NCBI GenBank assembly: GCA_963716925.1
Contig: CAVQUX010000025.1
Location: forward strand, 930,001 to 994,000
Source of the DNA: DAISKN01 sp963716925
GTDB taxonomy: Bacteria; Acidobacteriota; Vicinamibacteria; Marinacidobacterales; SMYC01
Reading direction: 5' to 3'
Length of the DNA: 64,000 bases
Part shown: piece by piece, positions 1 to 9,149 of the stretch
Position numbering within the stretch: the stretch's first letter is position 1
How the letters are laid out: every line of letters begins with the position of its first letter
Notes under the pieces: generated by a model
Database searches by the model: none
What the model was told of the DNA's origin: nothing
The model's input: the letters and a program-made list of their open reading frames with translations, nothing else
Program-made: the position numbers and the translations under genes

Positions 1-221
1 CGCACTTCGAATTCGGTCAGAGCCGCGACGCGGGCGGCGACGCTCTCCTCTGACCAGTCGGGAACCCAGTCCTTCGGCCTTTCGATTCGGGGAATGTCGT
101 CGCCGGTGAGCGGCTGACTGACGCGCCGCCACTCCCAGAAGTCCCGCGAGAGATCGTCGAGCTCGTCGCCTGCGGCCGTTCCAGACAAGAACATGAGTGT
201 CGCGAAGAGCGGCGCACGCAT
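1..221 (-). CDS. DUF885-like secreted protein, N-terminal fragment
   Basis: The frame opens with ATG at 221 and runs off the left edge, giving 73 residues. It starts with a short hydrophobic signal-like segment (APLFATLMFLSGTAAG). The following DFWEWR...QPLTGDDIPRIERP...DWS pattern resembles the mature start of DUF885 proteins, uncharacterised secreted peptidase-like proteins common in Acidobacteriota. Only the N-terminus is present, so catalytic residues cannot be checked. The start lies 6 bp after the stop of the upstream esterase on the same strand, so the two are probably cotranscribed. The family call rests on a short stretch. Confidence 0.6.
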   Translation of the reverse strand, partial: MRAPLFATLMFLSGTAAGDELDDLSRDFWEWRRVSQPLTGDDIPRIERPKDWVPDWSEESVAARVAALTEFEV

Positions 222-227
222 CCGGAT

Positions 228-1013
228 CTATCGCTTCGTCACGAACGCGACCATCCGGTCGAACGCGGGATCGCCGGAGCCGAGCTTCTGGAAGATGCCC
301 AGGTGGTCCCGGCCTTCGATCTGGACCGCCTCCGCCTTCATCGCCTTCGCCATCTGCTCGTTCTGCTCGCGGCGCCATGGATCGTCACCGTCTGCGTATA
401 GAAGAAGCGTGGGGGGCGCTTCGGAAGAGACGTACTTCGCGGGAGAGGCTTCCGGCCAGGCTTTCGGATCGGCTCCCCAGGTGTCCTTGGGCCGGTCAGG
501 GGCGACCTTCTCCACCCAGAAGAAGCCGCTGATGGGGACGACCCCCGCGAGGTTCTTCGGCGAGAGCCCCTGAGCTTTCAGGTACCGGGCGTCCGTCGAG
601 AGCAGCGACGCCAGGTACGCTCCCGCGGAGTGACCCGCGAGAAAGATCTTGTCCGGGTTCCCACCGTACTCTTTTATGTGGTTGCGGACCCAGGCGACGG
701 AACGGGCGCCGTCCTCGGCATGCGCGGGATGAGAGACCCCGGGTGAGAGGCGGTAGTTCGCGATGGCGGCGCCGACTCCCTGCGCCGCGAGAGCCCGGCC
801 CACGTGCTCGCACTCGCTCTTGTCGCCCTGCCGGAGGCCGCCGCCGTGGAAGAACACCACTACGGGAACGTCCCGGGCGCCCTCGGGAAGATAGAGATCG
901 AGGCGATCCTTCCCGTTCTGGTACTCCTGACCGTCGACGTAGTCGACGTCCTTCACCACCCGCACCGCGTCGGGCGCCGCGACTCCACTCAAGAGGATCA
1001 TCAAGCCGATCAT
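228..1013 (-). CDS. alpha/beta hydrolase, BD-FAE/carboxylesterase type
   Basis: A 261-residue serine hydrolase with a short N-terminal hydrophobic signal (MIGLMILLSGVAA), so probably exported. Visible landmarks in order are the oxyanion-hole HGGG, the nucleophile elbow GHSAG, an acidic residue in YADGDD and the catalytic His in GRDHLG. This is the order of the hormone-sensitive-lipase/BD-FAE esterases, which cleave short acyl esters. The open frame extends to 1154, but ATG at 1013 is preceded by GGGAGGT and begins the signal peptide, so I chose it. The substrate is unknown. It ends 6 bp before the DUF885-like gene, suggesting a two-gene operon. Confidence 0.85.
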   Translation of the reverse strand: MIGLMILLSGVAAPDAVRVVKDVDYVDGQEYQNGKDRLDLYLPEGARDVPVVVFFHGGGLRQGDKSECEHVGRALAAQGVGAAIANYRLSPGVSHPAHAEDGARSVAWVRNHIKEYGGNPDKIFLAGHSAGAYLASLLSTDARYLKAQGLSPKNLAGVVPISGFFWVEKVAPDRPKDTWGADPKAWPEASPAKYVSSEAPPTLLLYADGDDPWRREQNEQMAKAMKAEAVQIEGRDHLGIFQKLGSGDPAFDRMVAFVTKR

Positions 1014-1073
1014 GGGACCTCCCGTTCGGCGGATCTTATCCCAACAGGTTGCGGAAAGATGGATCTGCAACCT

Positions 1074-1108
1074 GCGCGAGCGGAGCGAGCCCGGCCCGAA
1101 TGGGCCGC
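1074..1108. repeat. short third copy of a dispersed GC-rich repeat
   Basis: This stretch joins the left end (GCGCGAGCGGAGCG) and the right end (AGCCCGGCCCG) of the 83 bp repeat seen at 25704-25786, with the middle missing. It continues with GAATGGGCCG, as the copy at 27211-27293 does on its opposite strand. It lies in the gap between the esterase and pepQ. It therefore looks like an internally deleted member of a dispersed intergenic repeat family. Confidence 0.5.
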
Positions 1109-1161
1109 CGAAATCTTCAGGCCGCGGGGCCTTCGAGAGAGTCACCCGCGGCATTGATGAA

Positions 1162-2460
1162 CTAGAGATGTCCGCGCGTCAGGTTCCGGTGGCCGTCCTC
1201 GGTCACGACCACGTTGTCCTCGACGCGGATTCCACCGAAAGGCGCGAGCTCGTCGATGAGCTTCCAGTGGAATCGGCTCGACGCCTCCCCCTCACGGAAC
1301 TCCCGGAGGAGCATCTCGATGAAGTACAGGCCGGGCTCCACGGTGAAGACCTGGCGCGGCTCGATGGCGCGGGTGTTCCTCAGATACGGGTGCTCGGGCG
1401 GCGGAGGCATCTTTCCGCCTTCGGGACTCTTCTGATGGCCGCCGACGTCGTGCACCTGCAGACCCAGGTGATGGCCGAGACCATGAGGAAGAAACGGTCG
1501 GGTCCAGCCCTTCCGCTCCGCCTCCTCGGGATCCGCCCGGAGGATACCGCTCTCCGTCAGGAGCTTCGCGACTTTCCCGTGCGCCGCCTGGTGGAGGTCG
1601 CCGAACGGAATTCCCGGACGGACGTCCCGACAGAGCTCCTGCTGGAGCTTTTCGACGCCGTCGCGAAGCGCTGTGAACCTCGGATCGCAGCTCTTCGAGA
1701 CGTGCGTGCGGGTGATGTCGGAGGCGTAGCCTCGCGCCGTCGCCCCGGCGTCGATGAGAAACGACCGGCCGTTCCTCACGGCCCGCTTGTTGTGGTAGTG
1801 CAGGAACGCGGCCTTTTCGTTCAGGGCGACGATCGTCGGGTACGGGAGCTCGTCCTCGGTCGCTTCCATCGCCTGCACGAAGGCGTAGTGGATCTCGAGC
1901 TCCGAGGCTCCGGCCTCGAAAGCCCTGGCCGCTGCCCGATGTCCTTTCGCAGCCTTGGCGGTCGCCTCGTCGAGGCACTGAATCTCGTAGTCGGTCTTGT
2001 AAGCGCGGTCCCAGTCCAGTCGAGAGACGAGGTCCGCGGGGTTGAGCGCCAGCCCGGCGGCTCGCGCGCGATCGACCTCGTTCCCGATATAGGCGGCGTT
2101 CTTCACCGGCCCTAAGGCCTTCCACGCCGCGTCGAGCGTTCCCGCCTCCACGATCTCGAGCTCGGACGCCCAGAAGGGGTCTCCCAGTCCTTTCTGCTCG
2201 TACCAGTAGTCCTCCGGGGCATAGCGGACTACGCGCGGCTTCTTCCCGGGCTCGATCGAAAGCAGATGGTGCGGCCCGGGCATGGGACACCAGTGGGCGA
2301 AGTGAGGCACGGCGTGGAACGGCGCGTCATTGTCGTCGGCGAAGTACGTGTGAGGCGCCCCGCTCGAGATCACGAGCGCGTCGAAGCCGGACTTCGACAG
2401 CGCGTCGGCCGCTTTCTTCCGTCGCTCGAGAATGTGCTCGTGAAACAGCTGGGTTATCAT
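1162..2460 (-). CDS. pepQ: Xaa-Pro dipeptidase (prolidase, M24B)
   Basis: A 432-residue cytoplasmic prolidase that cleaves dipeptides with C-terminal proline; E. coli PepQ has 443 residues. The pita-bread metal site is complete: Asp in LIDAG, Asp in SDITRTH, His in HGLGHHLG, Glu in TVEPGLYF and Glu in RVEDNVV. The N-terminal HTYFADDNDAPF and the LQVHDVGG and KPFGGIR-like blocks also follow PepQ. The open frame extends far upstream (to 3894) only as antisense to other genes; ATG at 2460 gives the family length. No signal peptide. The start codon is 9 bp from that of the divergent glutaminyl cyclase gene and no clear Shine-Dalgarno is seen. Confidence 0.93.
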   Translation of the reverse strand: MITQLFHEHILERRKKAADALSKSGFDALVISSGAPHTYFADDNDAPFHAVPHFAHWCPMPGPHHLLSIEPGKKPRVVRYAPEDYWYEQKGLGDPFWASELEIVEAGTLDAAWKALGPVKNAAYIGNEVDRARAAGLALNPADLVSRLDWDRAYKTDYEIQCLDEATAKAAKGHRAAARAFEAGASELEIHYAFVQAMEATEDELPYPTIVALNEKAAFLHYHNKRAVRNGRSFLIDAGATARGYASDITRTHVSKSCDPRFTALRDGVEKLQQELCRDVRPGIPFGDLHQAAHGKVAKLLTESGILRADPEEAERKGWTRPFLPHGLGHHLGLQVHDVGGHQKSPEGGKMPPPPEHPYLRNTRAIEPRQVFTVEPGLYFIEMLLREFREGEASSRFHWKLIDELAPFGGIRVEDNVVVTEDGHRNLTRGHL

Positions 2461-2469
2461 GGCTCTGGA

Positions 2470-3198
2470 ATGATTGTACCTCTGGTACTGCTGCTCGCGG
2501 CAACGCCCGTGCAAACTTACAAGATCAAGAACGTCTATCCTCACGACAGCTCGGCCTTCACCCAGGGGCTGGTCTATGGCGACGGAATCCTCTACGAGAG
2601 CACCGGGCTTCGAGGCCGCTCGAGCCTGAGGAGGGTCGCGCTGGAGACGGGGAGCATCCTGAGCCAGACGAGCCTCCTCCCCGAGTTCTTCGGCGAGGGA
2701 ATCGCGGTCCTCGGGGATCGCATCTATCAGCTGACCTGGACCACCGGCGTCGGGTTCGTCTACGACAAGAAGACGCTCGCGCTCCTCCAGGAGTTTCGCT
2801 ACGGGATCGAGGGCTGGGGCATGACCCACGACGGAAAGTCGCTGATCGTGAGCGACGGATCCTCGACGCTCTACTTCTGGGATCCCGGGACCCTTCGCGA
2901 GGTGAAGCAGCTCCCGGTGACCGACGGAGGCGGGCCGGTCGCGAACCTCAACGAGCTCGAGATCGTCGAGGGCGAGATCTACGCCAACATCTGGCAGCAG
3001 GACCGGATCGCTCGCATCTCGCCCCAGACGGGTAAAGTCCTCGGCTGGATCGACCTGAAGGGACTTTTGCAGCCGAAGGATCGCCACGGCGGCGAAGACG
3101 TTCTGAACGGGATCGCCTACGACTCGGCGACGAAGCGCCTGTTCGTGACCGGGAAGCTCTGGCCGAAGCTCTTCGAGATCGAGATCGTCGGGAAATAG
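2470..3198 (+). CDS. glutaminyl-peptide cyclotransferase (plant-type, PF05096)
   Basis: A 242-residue beta-propeller enzyme of the plant/bacterial glutaminyl cyclase family, which converts N-terminal Gln to pyroglutamate on proteins. A short N-terminal hydrophobic segment (IVPLVLLLAATPV) suggests export. Family signatures are HDSSAFTQGLVY near the start, YESTGLRGRSSL, FGEGIAVLGDRIYQLTW, GWGMTHDG, LNELEIVEGEIYANIW and VLNGIAYD near the end. The chosen ATG gives a normal length; upstream in-frame sequence is antisense to pepQ. It is divergent from pepQ with almost no intergenic space. Confidence 0.9.
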   Translation: MIVPLVLLLAATPVQTYKIKNVYPHDSSAFTQGLVYGDGILYESTGLRGRSSLRRVALETGSILSQTSLLPEFFGEGIAVLGDRIYQLTWTTGVGFVYDKKTLALLQEFRYGIEGWGMTHDGKSLIVSDGSSTLYFWDPGTLREVKQLPVTDGGGPVANLNELEIVEGEIYANIWQQDRIARISPQTGKVLGWIDLKGLLQPKDRHGGEDVLNGIAYDSATKRLFVTGKLWPKLFEIEIVGK

Positions 3199-3267
3199 CT
3201 CCTCCACGGATTGACAACCCCTTTCCAGGGGAATAGATTCCCCGGGCAACTCCATGGAGGTTGAAGC

Positions 3268-3771
3268 ATGCGAAGAATTCTGTTGCTGCTGAGCGCGCTC
3301 GCCGTCCCGGGCTGCCAACCCGCGGCGCCACCCCCCGAGGAAAAAACCGCCGAGACTCCGCCGATGAGCGACGAGGATTTGATTCGGTCGTTTACCGAGG
3401 AGTTCGAGCAGGCCGTCAGCAAGGCGGATGCGAAGGCAATCGGAGAGCTCTTCGTGGAAGAGAGCGACCTGGTCGATCAAGCCGGCGCCATGCACCACGG
3501 GCGAGCGGCGATCGAAGAGCGTTATCAGAAGCTGTTCGAAGGGCCCTACAAGGGGGCTCAGGCCAACCTGGAGATCATTTCGATCCGGCTGGTCCGTCCC
3601 GAAATCGCGATCGTCGACGGGACCTACGAGCTCAACGGGATGAAGTCCGCGGACGGACTGCCGCTCGGAATCGTGAAAGGGATGTTCACCAACGTTTTGG
3701 TGAAGCAGAACGGCGAGTGGATGCTCCACTGCTCGAGGCCGATGCTTCCGGTGAAAGCTCCCGGGACCTGA
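3268..3771 (+). CDS. NTF2-like (DUF4440/SnoaL-like) lipoprotein
   Basis: A 167-residue protein with a lipoprotein signal (RRILLLLSALAVPGC, lipobox Cys16) and a Pro/Glu-rich linker. One NTF2-fold domain of the SgcJ/DUF4440 type follows (about 40-160), with the typical pattern DEDLIRSFTEEFEQA...DAKAIGELFVEE...GRAAIEERYQKLF. This fold serves as a ligand-binding or accessory domain and catalysis cannot be inferred. A purine-rich ribosome site (CATGGAGG) precedes the start at 3268. A second NTF2-like gene starts 16 bp after its stop, probably a tandem duplicate in one operon. Confidence 0.8.
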   Translation: MRRILLLLSALAVPGCQPAAPPPEEKTAETPPMSDEDLIRSFTEEFEQAVSKADAKAIGELFVEESDLVDQAGAMHHGRAAIEERYQKLFEGPYKGAQANLEIISIRLVRPEIAIVDGTYELNGMKSADGLPLGIVKGMFTNVLVKQNGEWMLHCSRPMLPVKAPGT

Positions 3772-3787
3772 GGTGATGGAGGAGATC

Positions 3788-4240
3788 ATGAAAACGCTCG
3801 CAACGATTGGTTTCGCCGCCCTGACCGCCGCTTCTCTCTCCGCCCAGGACGCCACGGTCGAGCAGGCCCTCGACGCGCTCGCGCAAAAATACACCGAAGC
3901 CTGGAAAGCGGGCGACGCTGCGGGTTGTGCCTCGATCTACAGCGACGATGCGGACGTCATCGACTTCATGGGGATGAGCGCCAAGGGAAAGGCGGCCATC
4001 CAGGAAAGCATCGCCAAGACTCTCGGGACCTTTCCCGGAAGCTCCATCCAGCTGGTGCGAACCGGAATCCATCCGGTTTCCGCCGACGTCGCGGTTTCGG
4101 ATGGAACCTGGGAAATCACGGGCGCCCAGCCGGCCGAGGGTGTACCTACCAAGGGTTTCTACACCGTCGTCGTGGCCAAGCAGGGCGACGCCTGGCAGCT
4201 GGTCGCCGGACGCACGAAAGTCGCGCCGGAGACGAACTAG
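3788..4240 (+). CDS. secreted NTF2-like (DUF4440/SgcJ-type) protein
   Basis: A 150-residue exported protein with signal peptide MKTLATIGFAALTAASLSAQ, cleaved near SAQ-DA. It is one NTF2-like domain: VEQALDALAQKYTEAWKAGDAAGCASIYSDDADVIDF...GKAAIQESIAKTL. An upstream GTG at 3773 is in frame, but ATG at 3788 has GGAGGA just before it and starts the signal peptide. It is a paralogue of the preceding lipoprotein, soluble rather than lipid-anchored. It ends 3 bp from the convergent ADOP permease gene. Ligand unknown. Confidence 0.78.
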   Translation: MKTLATIGFAALTAASLSAQDATVEQALDALAQKYTEAWKAGDAAGCASIYSDDADVIDFMGMSAKGKAAIQESIAKTLGTFPGSSIQLVRTGIHPVSADVAVSDGTWEITGAQPAEGVPTKGFYTVVVAKQGDAWQLVAGRTKVAPETN

Positions 4241-4243
4241 CTC

Positions 4244-6905
4244 CTACTCGGAGCGCAGCGTCGACACCGGATCGACCCGCGTCGCCCTGAGCGCGGGGAC
4301 CAGGGATCCGGCGAGGGCGGTCGCGAACAGCACCAGGGGTACGGCTGCGAAGGTCAGCGGATCCGAAGCCTGAACTCCGTGGAGGACCGTCTGCATGGAG
4401 GAGGTCAGGACGAGCGCGGCTGCGCATCCCAGGAGAACTCCCGCCCCCGTGGCGATAGCGACCTGCCTGCCGACAATCGCGAAGACCGACGTGCGGCTCG
4501 CGCCGAGGGCCATCCGGATTCCGATCTCGGACCGGCGCTGGCTCACGACGTAGGAGACGACGCCGTAGACCCCGACGCACGCGAGAAGGAGCGCGAGCGC
4601 GGAGAAGGCGACGAGAAGCGCCATCGTGAAGCGCGAGGGAGCGACCGCGCCCGCGAGCACGTCCTCGAGAGTGCGGACCTCGGCGATGGGCATCTTGGGG
4701 TCGAGCGCGGTGACGATCCGCCGGACTTCGGGCAGGAGCGTCTCCGGCGCCGCCGAAGTTCGGATGGCGAGCGTCATCGACCGGGGCGTGAATCCGTGCG
4801 CATACTCCGCCTGAGCCAGGGGGACGAAAAAGCCGGGCTTGACCTCGGCGGTGACCCCGTTGTGACGCACGTTTCTGACCACGCCGACGACTCGGGTCGG
4901 CCGGGAGCCGTCCCCGCCGCCGATCCCGACGCTTCTTCCGAGCGCGCTCCCTCCGGACAAGTACTTCCTCGCGAGGGCCTCGTTCACGATGACCACGGGT
5001 TCCGAGTCGGCCCTGTCGGTATCCGCAAAGCTGCGCCCCTCGAGAAGGGACATACCAATCGTCTCGATGTAGCCCGGGGTCACGATCTGCCAGTCTCCCG
5101 CTGGATTCTCATCGGGCGCGGGGACGTAGCCTTCGACCTGAATCCCCCAATCGCCGATCTGGGTCGCGAGTGGAAGGATGCGCGCCGCCCCCGTGCTCTC
5201 GACGGCGCTCATCTGGTTCACCTCGTCGAACAGGCGATCCCAGAAGGAAACGACGGCGCCCGCATCGGGATAGGAAGCCTCCGGGGTAGACAAGCGCAGC
5301 GTGAGGACCCCTTCGGAGCGGAAACCGGGATCGATCGCCATGAGGTTCGCGAACGTCCGGATCATGAGCCCCGCGCCCGCCACCAGAACGACCGCCATCG
5401 CCATCTGCAGGCCCAGAAGGACGAACCGGAACCGCTGCGAGCTCCGGCTCGAGCTCGACCCGCGAGAGGCCTCGGAGAGGGCGCTTCGGATCCGCGTCGC
5501 GGCATGGGCGGGGACGAGGCCGAAGAGGATGGACGTCAAAAGGGTGACGGCGAGCGCGAAACCGAGCGCCGCGAGATCCAGCCGCGCCTCGGACAGGCGG
5601 GGAATGCTTCCCGGCTCGAGCGCCTTCAGAGCGGCGAGACCCAGGTGGGCGAGAAGAAGGGCGAGGAGCCCGCCGAGAGCCGCGAGGACCAGGCTCTCGG
5701 TCATGAGCTGGCGAAAAATCCGGAGCGATCCCGCACCCAGCGAGCTCCGGAGAGCGATCTCCCGGCGGCGCTCCTGCGCGCGCGACAGCAGGAGATTGGC
5801 AACGTTCCCGCAGGCCATGAGGAGAACGAACCCGACGGCGCCGGCGAGGATCCAGAGCGCGCTCCGCGCGTCTCCGGCGACGTCCTCGGCGACGGGGATT
5901 GAAAGGGTCCGGAACCGCATTTGTTCCGAGTAAGTGTCGTCGGCGGTCGCGCGCTGGTTGAACAATAGAACCTCGGACGACGCGTCTTCGACGGAAGCTC
6001 CGTCGCGAAGCCTCGCTGCCGCGAAATACCCATGGCTGCCACCGCCGTTCGGAATCGGTTCCAACCCCTCGGGAACCGCGCCCGGGAAGTACAGATCGGT
6101 GCGGGTCGACGCGCCGAAGTCGACGGGGAGCTGGAATCCCTCGGGCAGAACTCCGATCACCGTCACCGGCGCCCCGTCGAGCTCGATCCGACGGCCGACG
6201 ACGCGAGGATCGGATCCGTATCGCCGCTGCCAGAGACGGTGCGACAGGAGCACGACGGCGGGGTCCGCGTCCGAATCCATGGGGGTGATCTGCGCCTCCT
6301 CCGAAGTGAACGTGCGACCGAGCGCGGCCTCGACTCCGAAGACTTCGAAGAGGTTCGGCGTGACCTGCGCGACCCCCACGCGCTCCGGCTCGTCCTCGGT
6401 GAGGTTTCCGCTGCCGGTGCCGTAGAGCGCGACCTGGTCGAAGCTCCCGATGGTGTCCCGGTAGGTCCGGTACTCGGGAATCGAGACCCAGGTCTTGGGG
6501 AACCGGTCCCACTGACTCCAGATGGAGACGATGCGCTCCTCGCCGCCGTAGGGGAGCGGCCTCAAAAGCACCGCGCGCACCACGCTCATGAGAGCGACGT
6601 TGACTCCGATGCCCAGACCGAGGGTCGCGACCACGACCGCGGTGAAGCCGGGGCTCCTCCACAAGGAGCGAAGGGCGTAGCGCACGTCCTGCAGGAACAG
6701 ACTCATGAGATCCTCCCGAAGCTCCCGGTGGAGCCGGACCCAGTCGAAGGAAAAGACCTGACGCAGGCCCCAGGTGAGAGCATTCACCCGGCCCCGTGCT
6801 TCGAGCCGCTCCCGGATATCCGACGTCCAGATCTTCGAGCAGCTCCTCGCGGAGCGCCTCGGGCGCGAGCGCCGAGAGGAGCTTCCGAAGGAGCCAGGGG
6901 GCCAT
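4244..6905 (-). CDS. ADOP-family ABC permease (MacB/FtsX-like), N-terminal frameshift
   Basis: A duplicated-FtsX membrane protein of the Acidobacterial duplicated orphan permease type: N-terminal MacB_PCD periplasmic domain (from about LTLGLGIGVNVALMSVVRAVLLRPLPY), FtsX core around LLMACGNVANLLLSRAQERRREIALR, a second periplasmic unit, and a second FtsX near VYGVVSYVVSQRRSEIGIRMALGAS. No ATPase is linked. The uninterrupted frame covers 4244-6787. The family's N-terminal leader (APWLLRKLLSALAPEALREELLEDLD) lies in another frame from ATG 6905, and its continuation (SDIRERLEARGRVNALTWG) is in the main frame. One extra base near 6824 separates them. ATG 6905 overlaps the PadR stop (TGATG), supporting this original start. 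Confidence 0.87.
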
Positions 6906-7240
6906 CAGCGGACCTTGAACTCCCCGAGGCGGGAGACGGAGCGCCACATCCTTTCGAGGGCGGCGTGGGACTCCTTGAGCGTCTCGACTCCTTCGGGCGT
7001 CAATCGAAAATATCTCTTTGCCTTGCCGCCGCGGACGGGAGTCGCCCCCTCCCTGCGGGAGCGCACGTAACCCTTCTTCTCGAGGCGGACGAGGGTCACG
7101 TAGATGGTGGCGATGCTCGCGCTTCGTCCCGCGGTCTCCTCCAGCATTTTCTGGATGCCTCCGCCGTAGGCCTCGTCACCAAGGCGCGCGACCGCAAGCA
7201 TTAGAAGGTGCTCCAGTTGTCCCAGCGTTTCCCGAGTCAT
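6905..7240 (-). CDS. PadR-family transcriptional regulator
   Basis: A 111-residue winged-helix repressor of the PadR type: LGQLEHLLMLAVARLGDEAYGGGIQKMLEE, then SIATIYVTLVRLEKKGYV, then the wing GKAKRYFRLTPEGVETL. PadR regulators next to ADOP permeases are a recurrent Acidobacteriota arrangement, where they probably control the permease. The stop codon overlaps the permease start by one base (TGATG), indicating translational coupling. A TTGA-N5-TCAA dyad lies 13 bp upstream of the start and could be an autoregulatory operator. Confidence 0.9.
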   Translation of the reverse strand: MTRETLGQLEHLLMLAVARLGDEAYGGGIQKMLEETAGRSASIATIYVTLVRLEKKGYVRSRREGATPVRGGKAKRYFRLTPEGVETLKESHAALERMWRSVSRLGEFKVR

Positions 7241-7270
7241 GGAGTCATATTATTGACAAAATCAAGAAAT
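7241..7270 (-). promoter_or_regulatory. candidate PadR promoter/operator
   Basis: This stretch just upstream of the PadR start is sharply AT-rich against a GC-rich background. It contains an inverted repeat TTGACAAAATCAA at 7253-7265 and, on the - strand, AATAATAT as a possible -10. PadR proteins commonly bind dyads overlapping their own promoter. The assignment is inferred from position and symmetry only. Confidence 0.35.
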
Positions 7271-7310
7271 AAGACGAGCCGCGAGCGGGAAAGGTTGCTT
7301 CCGATCGGGG

Positions 7311-8927
7311 TTATTCCCTCGACGAGTCCCGGGCGGCGCGGAACTCGCTGGTCTCGCTCCACTCGGGCCATTCGTCGCTCGTCGCGAGCTGCCGGCCCAT
7401 CGCGAAGAAGAACTCGAGATCTTCGACCGCCCCCGACAGGTCCCACCACTCTTTCACTTCGTCCGACGGCTTGTGGTAGTCCTCGGCGACGTAGCGCTCG
7501 CGCTGCTTCTTGCCCCAGCCCTCGGGCTTGCCTATGAAATCGATCCCGGAATCGGCGTAGAACGAGGGAATTCCGACCTTGGCGAGCTCGAAATGGTCCG
7601 AGCGATAGTAGTAGCCCTTCTCGGGCTCGGTATCTGGAACGAGGACACGCTCCTGTGCGGCGGCGAGTCCACGCGCCAGATCGTCGAGGTTCGACTGGCC
7701 CATGCCGACGACAGTGATGTCCCGCGTGCGCCCCCAGACGTTGAGGCCGTCCATATTGATCGCGGCGACGGTCTTCGCGGCCGGGTACAGCGGGTTCTGC
7801 GCGTAGAAGCGTGAGCCGAGGAGCCCCTGCTCTTCGGCAGTGACCGCGAGAAACAGCACCGAGCGCCGGGGCTTGGGGTCGAGCGCGGAGAAGGCGCGGG
7901 CGAGCTCGATGAGCCCGGCCGTTCCCGTGGCGTTGTCGTAGGCCCCGTTGAATATCGCGTCTCCCTCACCCTCTTGCGTTCCCAGATGGTCCCAGTGGCC
8001 CATGTAGAGGACCACTTCGTCCGCGGCTTCGGTCCCCTCGAGGCGCGCCACGACGTTTCTGGACTCGACCGTTCGCAGCTGGTTCCGTATGTTCGCCCGG
8101 ACCCCGGCTCCGAGAGGCAAGGGCCGGAAATCGGCTCTCTTCGCCTTCTCCCTCTCCGCGGCGAAATCGAGGCCCGCGCGCTGGAAGAGCGACCGGGTCG
8201 CATCGAGGGAGAACCAGCCTTCGACCGCGACCCGGCCCTGGTTCTTGTCCCCGGTCACCAGGTCGAACTGCTCGCCCGCCCAGCTTCCGGTGACGACCTC
8301 CCAGGGGTAGCCCGCGGGAACGGTCTCGTGAACGATGAAGGCGCCGGCCGCTCCCTTCTGAGAAGCGATCTCGTACTTGTACGTCCAGCGCCCGTAGTAG
8401 GTCATCGCCTCGCCGCCGAACTTCCCCTCCGCCGGAGGATCGTTCACCAGCATCACCAGCACCTTGCCGCGCACGTCGACGTCCTTGTAGTCGTCCCATC
8501 CGTACTCCGGCGCCACCACTCCGTAGCCGACGAAGACCAGGTCCCCTTCCGAGGTGACGTCCTCGACGACGCGCTTGGTCCAGGCCACGTAAGCCACCCC
8601 GGGGGCGAGCTCCTCCTCGGCGCCGTCGTCGACGAGAAACAGGCTGCTGTCCTCGGTCGAGGTGATCCCCACGAGAGGCACGTTCTGCACATAGGTGCCG
8701 TCGGGGTTTCCGGGGGCGAGCCCGAGCTCCTGGAACTTCTCCGTGAGATAGGAGACTGTCTTGTTCTCGCCCTCGGAGCCGGGGGCTCGTCCGCCGAACT
8801 CGTCGGACGAGAGAACCTTGACGTGCTCCATCAACCGCTCGGAGGAAACGAGGGGAGCTTCGTCGACCGGGCTCGGGGGCGCGCAGGCGGCGAGTGTGAG
8901 GAGGCAGGCGGAGAGGCATCGACTCAT
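7311..8927 (-). CDS. M28 family aminopeptidase, lipoprotein with PA insert
   Basis: A 538-residue zinc exopeptidase predicted to be lipid-anchored (lipobox TLAAC at Cys15). Order: N-terminal segment with SSDEFGGRAPGSEGE, a protease-associated insert (about 115-250, including VFVGYGVVAPEYGWDDYKDVDVRGKVLVML), then the M28 catalytic core. Zinc ligands are visible in GHWDHLG, NGAYDNATG, TAEEQGLLGS, NMDGL and YHKPSD. Such enzymes trim N-terminal residues from peptides outside the cytoplasm. A GAAGGGAAGAAG purine run precedes the ATG. Regulation and exact specificity are not apparent. Confidence 0.92.
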   Translation of the reverse strand: MSRCLSACLLTLAACAPPSPVDEAPLVSSERLMEHVKVLSSDEFGGRAPGSEGENKTVSYLTEKFQELGLAPGNPDGTYVQNVPLVGITSTEDSSLFLVDDGAEEELAPGVAYVAWTKRVVEDVTSEGDLVFVGYGVVAPEYGWDDYKDVDVRGKVLVMLVNDPPAEGKFGGEAMTYYGRWTYKYEIASQKGAAGAFIVHETVPAGYPWEVVTGSWAGEQFDLVTGDKNQGRVAVEGWFSLDATRSLFQRAGLDFAAEREKAKRADFRPLPLGAGVRANIRNQLRTVESRNVVARLEGTEAADEVVLYMGHWDHLGTQEGEGDAIFNGAYDNATGTAGLIELARAFSALDPKPRRSVLFLAVTAEEQGLLGSRFYAQNPLYPAAKTVAAINMDGLNVWGRTRDITVVGMGQSNLDDLARGLAAAQERVLVPDTEPEKGYYYRSDHFELAKVGIPSFYADSGIDFIGKPEGWGKKQRERYVAEDYHKPSDEVKEWWDLSGAVEDLEFFFAMGRQLATSDEWPEWSETSEFRAARDSSRE

Positions 8928-9149
8928 GGTCTTCTTCCCTTCAACTTCTCGAGCTGGCCATCCTAGCCGATCTCCTGTGCGTTGTCCGACCGGACCGGCC
9001 TTGCCGGAGGGAGCGCCCCGAGATTTCCTATCCTGTTCATGTCCCCGTAATCCTCCCGTAAACCGGCTCCCCTAGATTTCGTGGACAAACCGAGCTCCAA
9101 CGCGGAGGCCACGTCCGCTCGAGGAGATTTCCTGGGAGGAGGAACGCTC

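Noticed and set aside
2461..3894. Long upstream part of the open frame that ends in pepQ
   Set aside because: It is antisense to the glutaminyl cyclase and NTF2-like genes and shows no protein family; pepQ has its normal length from ATG 2460.
4379..5902. 507-codon + strand open frame
   Set aside because: Arg/Glu/Gly-rich translation with no family, wholly antisense to the conserved ADOP permease; a GC-rich shadow.
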